A DNA stretch of 64,000 nucleotides, from positions 180,389-244,388 of the forward strand of contig NZ_FOOW01000003.1 of NCBI RefSeq assembly GCF_900113305.1. The letters run 5' to 3'. The stretch is from Prevotella sp. KH2C16 (GTDB lineage: Bacteria; Bacteroidota; Bacteroidia; Bacteroidales; Bacteroidaceae). The notes under the pieces were generated by a model. The model searched no databases. It worked only from the letters and a program-made list of their open reading frames with translations, and was not told where the DNA came from. Made by a program: the position numbers and the translations under genes. Shown here piece by piece: positions 63,100 through 64,000 of this stretch (its first letter is position 1; the number at the start of each line of letters is the position of its first letter).

Positions 63100-63525
63100 A
63101 TGATTAGAAAGATTTTATCAACATCCCTGCTTCTTCTCGTAAGTTTTGCTGGAATAGCACAGGAAGAAGAGCCCTTTAAGGGATATTTTATAAACAAGGA
63201 ATACAATGTCTATCTACAAATAGACTTTTACAAGAACAACATTATTATACCTGGGCAAGAAGTGTTCGGAGAAATCCCCGGATTCTTTGGCGACAAATTA
63301 GATGGTAGAAAGTGGCTCATCACCGACGCCAAAATCATCAACGACAAAGAAGCTGAAGTCTCCTTGATTAATGATGTAGCAAGCGAAGACCTTACTGCAA
63401 AAATCAAATTATTAAACGACAGCACCTTAAGGCTTAAACAAGTTGAAGGCAGCGTCTTGAAAATCGCGAGAAACCGGAAATGGGTCAAGATGCCCAAGGT
63501 GTTGGAGTTCAAGTCTCACAAATAA
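63100..63525 (+). CDS. Small exported protein of unknown function
   Basis: A 141-residue protein with an N-terminal signal (residues 1-20, 'MIRKILSTSLLLLVSFAGIA') and a beta-rich mature domain ('EPFKGYFINKEYNVYLQIDF', 'TAKIKLLNDSTLRLKQVEG') of lipocalin- or DUF2147-like shape. There is no lipobox Cys, so it is probably periplasmic. It stands alone and faces the rRNA operon end. Confidence 0.6.
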   Translation: MIRKILSTSLLLLVSFAGIAQEEEPFKGYFINKEYNVYLQIDFYKNNIIIPGQEVFGEIPGFFGDKLDGRKWLITDAKIINDKEAEVSLINDVASEDLTAKIKLLNDSTLRLKQVEGSVLKIARNRKWVKMPKVLEFKSHK

Positions 63526-63648
63526 CCTCCTTCACACCCTTTACTCCATACTCTCTTTAATCTGTTAATCCCTAATCTTGTAAATTTCCCCTGTTCTTGA
63601 GGCGGAGGTGCTCCCTCCCTGCAGGGGATAGGCTGGGGAGAGGCCACG

Positions 63649-63684
63649 AAAAAAGCCCCCGGGACATCTTCAGTCCCGGGGGCT
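63649..63684 (-). terminator. Terminator of the rRNA operon
   Basis: AGCCCCCGGGAC pairs perfectly with GTCCCGGGGGCT across 7 nt and is followed by TTTTTTC on the minus strand, just after the 5S gene. Confidence 0.9.
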
Positions 63685-63698
63685 CTCGGTTTCAAAGG

Positions 63699-63808
63699 GG
63701 GGCGGCGGCCTACTCTCCCGCATTGCACTGCAGTACCATCGGCGCTGGCGGGCTTAGCTTCTCTGTTCGGAATGGGAAGAGGCGGGACCCCGCCGCCACG
63801 GCCGCCCG
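63699..63808 (-). rRNA. rrf: 5S ribosomal RNA
   Basis: About 110 nt on the minus strand. Helix I pairs GGGCGGC (5') with GCCGCCC (3'); the conserved CCATTCCGAAC, GAAGCTAAGC and GCCGATGGTACTGC segments are all present. Boundaries are approximate by a few nucleotides. Confidence 0.93.
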
Positions 63809-63889
63809 GATGGGGCGACACGTCGGGCACGGGCAAGGGACGAAGAACACGGGAAGGGCCCCGGAGGGGGCCGGAGGGACGGACGCGCG

Positions 63890-64000
63890 CGGAAAGGTTC
63901 GGGCAATTAGTAGCGCTCGGCTTTGGCGTCGCCGCCTTTACACCTGCGCCCTATCGACGTCCTCGTCTGGGACGGCCCTCGAAAAGGAGCTCTCATCTTG
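63890..64000 (-). rRNA. rrl: 23S ribosomal RNA, 3' end (continues beyond window)
   Basis: The minus strand reads CAAGATGAGAGCTCC, then GACGTCGATAGGGCG and AGGTGTAAAGG, ending near GCTACTAATTGCCCG: the conserved 3' end of 23S rRNA. The remainder lies past the right edge. The 3' boundary is approximate; the spacer to 5S is about 80 bp. Confidence 0.92.

Noticed and set aside
63516..63836. Open frame across the rRNA terminator and 5S gene
   Set aside because: It runs through 5S rRNA and its terminator hairpin, so it cannot be a normal coding gene.

Overview
The window looks like chromosome of a Bacteroidota bacterium, most likely Prevotellaceae. The signs are: promoters with the Bacteroidota -7 box TAnnTTTG (about 25 found), a pyrophosphate-dependent phosphofructokinase, GldE, a UpxY-type NusG paralogue, a GT3-type glycogen synthase, C-terminal tails resembling type IX secretion sorting signals, many short lipoproteins, and moderate GC. 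The genus is an inference from gene content; no comparison was run.

Layout. 1-6.3 kb: the end of a lactonase gene, then a leftward cluster of small lipoproteins and membrane proteins (including a 55-residue membrane protein), a GT2 glycosyltransferase and mtaB. 6.6 kb: a tiny, strongly signalled lipoprotein gene. 6.9-13.1 kb: a leftward operon of an amidophosphoribosyltransferase, carA and carB. 13.2-16.7 kb: a lone Wza-type export lipoprotein, uxaC and asparaginase. 16.8-21.9 kb: rubrerythrin, dapA and the comEC-truA-EamA operon. 22.0-28.0 kb: EFR1-type ferredoxin, M6 peptidase, fmt, a YrdC-family gene and a ClC channel. 28.2-33.0 kb: ROK kinase, then a LysE-type exporter, DUF4924, rfbD and prfC. 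33.2-40.3 kb: UpxY-like regulator, secreted and outer-membrane proteins, prmA and GH25 lysozyme. 40.4-49.1 kb: PPi-PFK, acyltransferase, a large amidase-like protein, a YgiQ-type radical SAM protein and a PP2C-like protein. 49.1-53.6 kb: phytase-like protein, phosphopantetheinyl transferase, gldE, ssb and four tRNAs. 53.8-61.2 kb: nspC, a ThiE/TenI-like gene, prs and the glycogen synthase/phosphorylase operon. 61.4-63.5 kb: three small exported proteins. 63.7-64 kb: 5S rRNA and the 3' end of 23S rRNA, both leftward.

Most genes are housekeeping: pyrimidine and purine precursors (carAB, PRPP amidotransferase, prs), tRNA modification (mtaB, truA, YrdC), translation (fmt, prfC, prmA), glycogen and glycolysis (GT3 synthase, phosphorylase, PPi-PFK) and envelope functions.

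The most unusual signal is not a gene. Seven intergenic elements share one rigid 95-bp plan: a GC-rich hexamer, 9 bp, three near-palindromic units at exactly 22-bp pitch, 8 bp, and a closing GC-rich hexamer. Five use the core AAAATCGSCGATTTT (3240, 17466, 33035, 50107, 56710). Two keep the geometry with unrelated cores (28021 with TTACAC/GTGTAA arms; 39218 with CTTTTA/TAAAAG arms). Five of the seven sit in gaps between convergent genes. Within the five similar copies the units recur in different orders. I know of no described repeat with this plan, but could not search. A second theme is -7 boxes only 4-8 nt from start codons, which predicts leaderless mRNAs.
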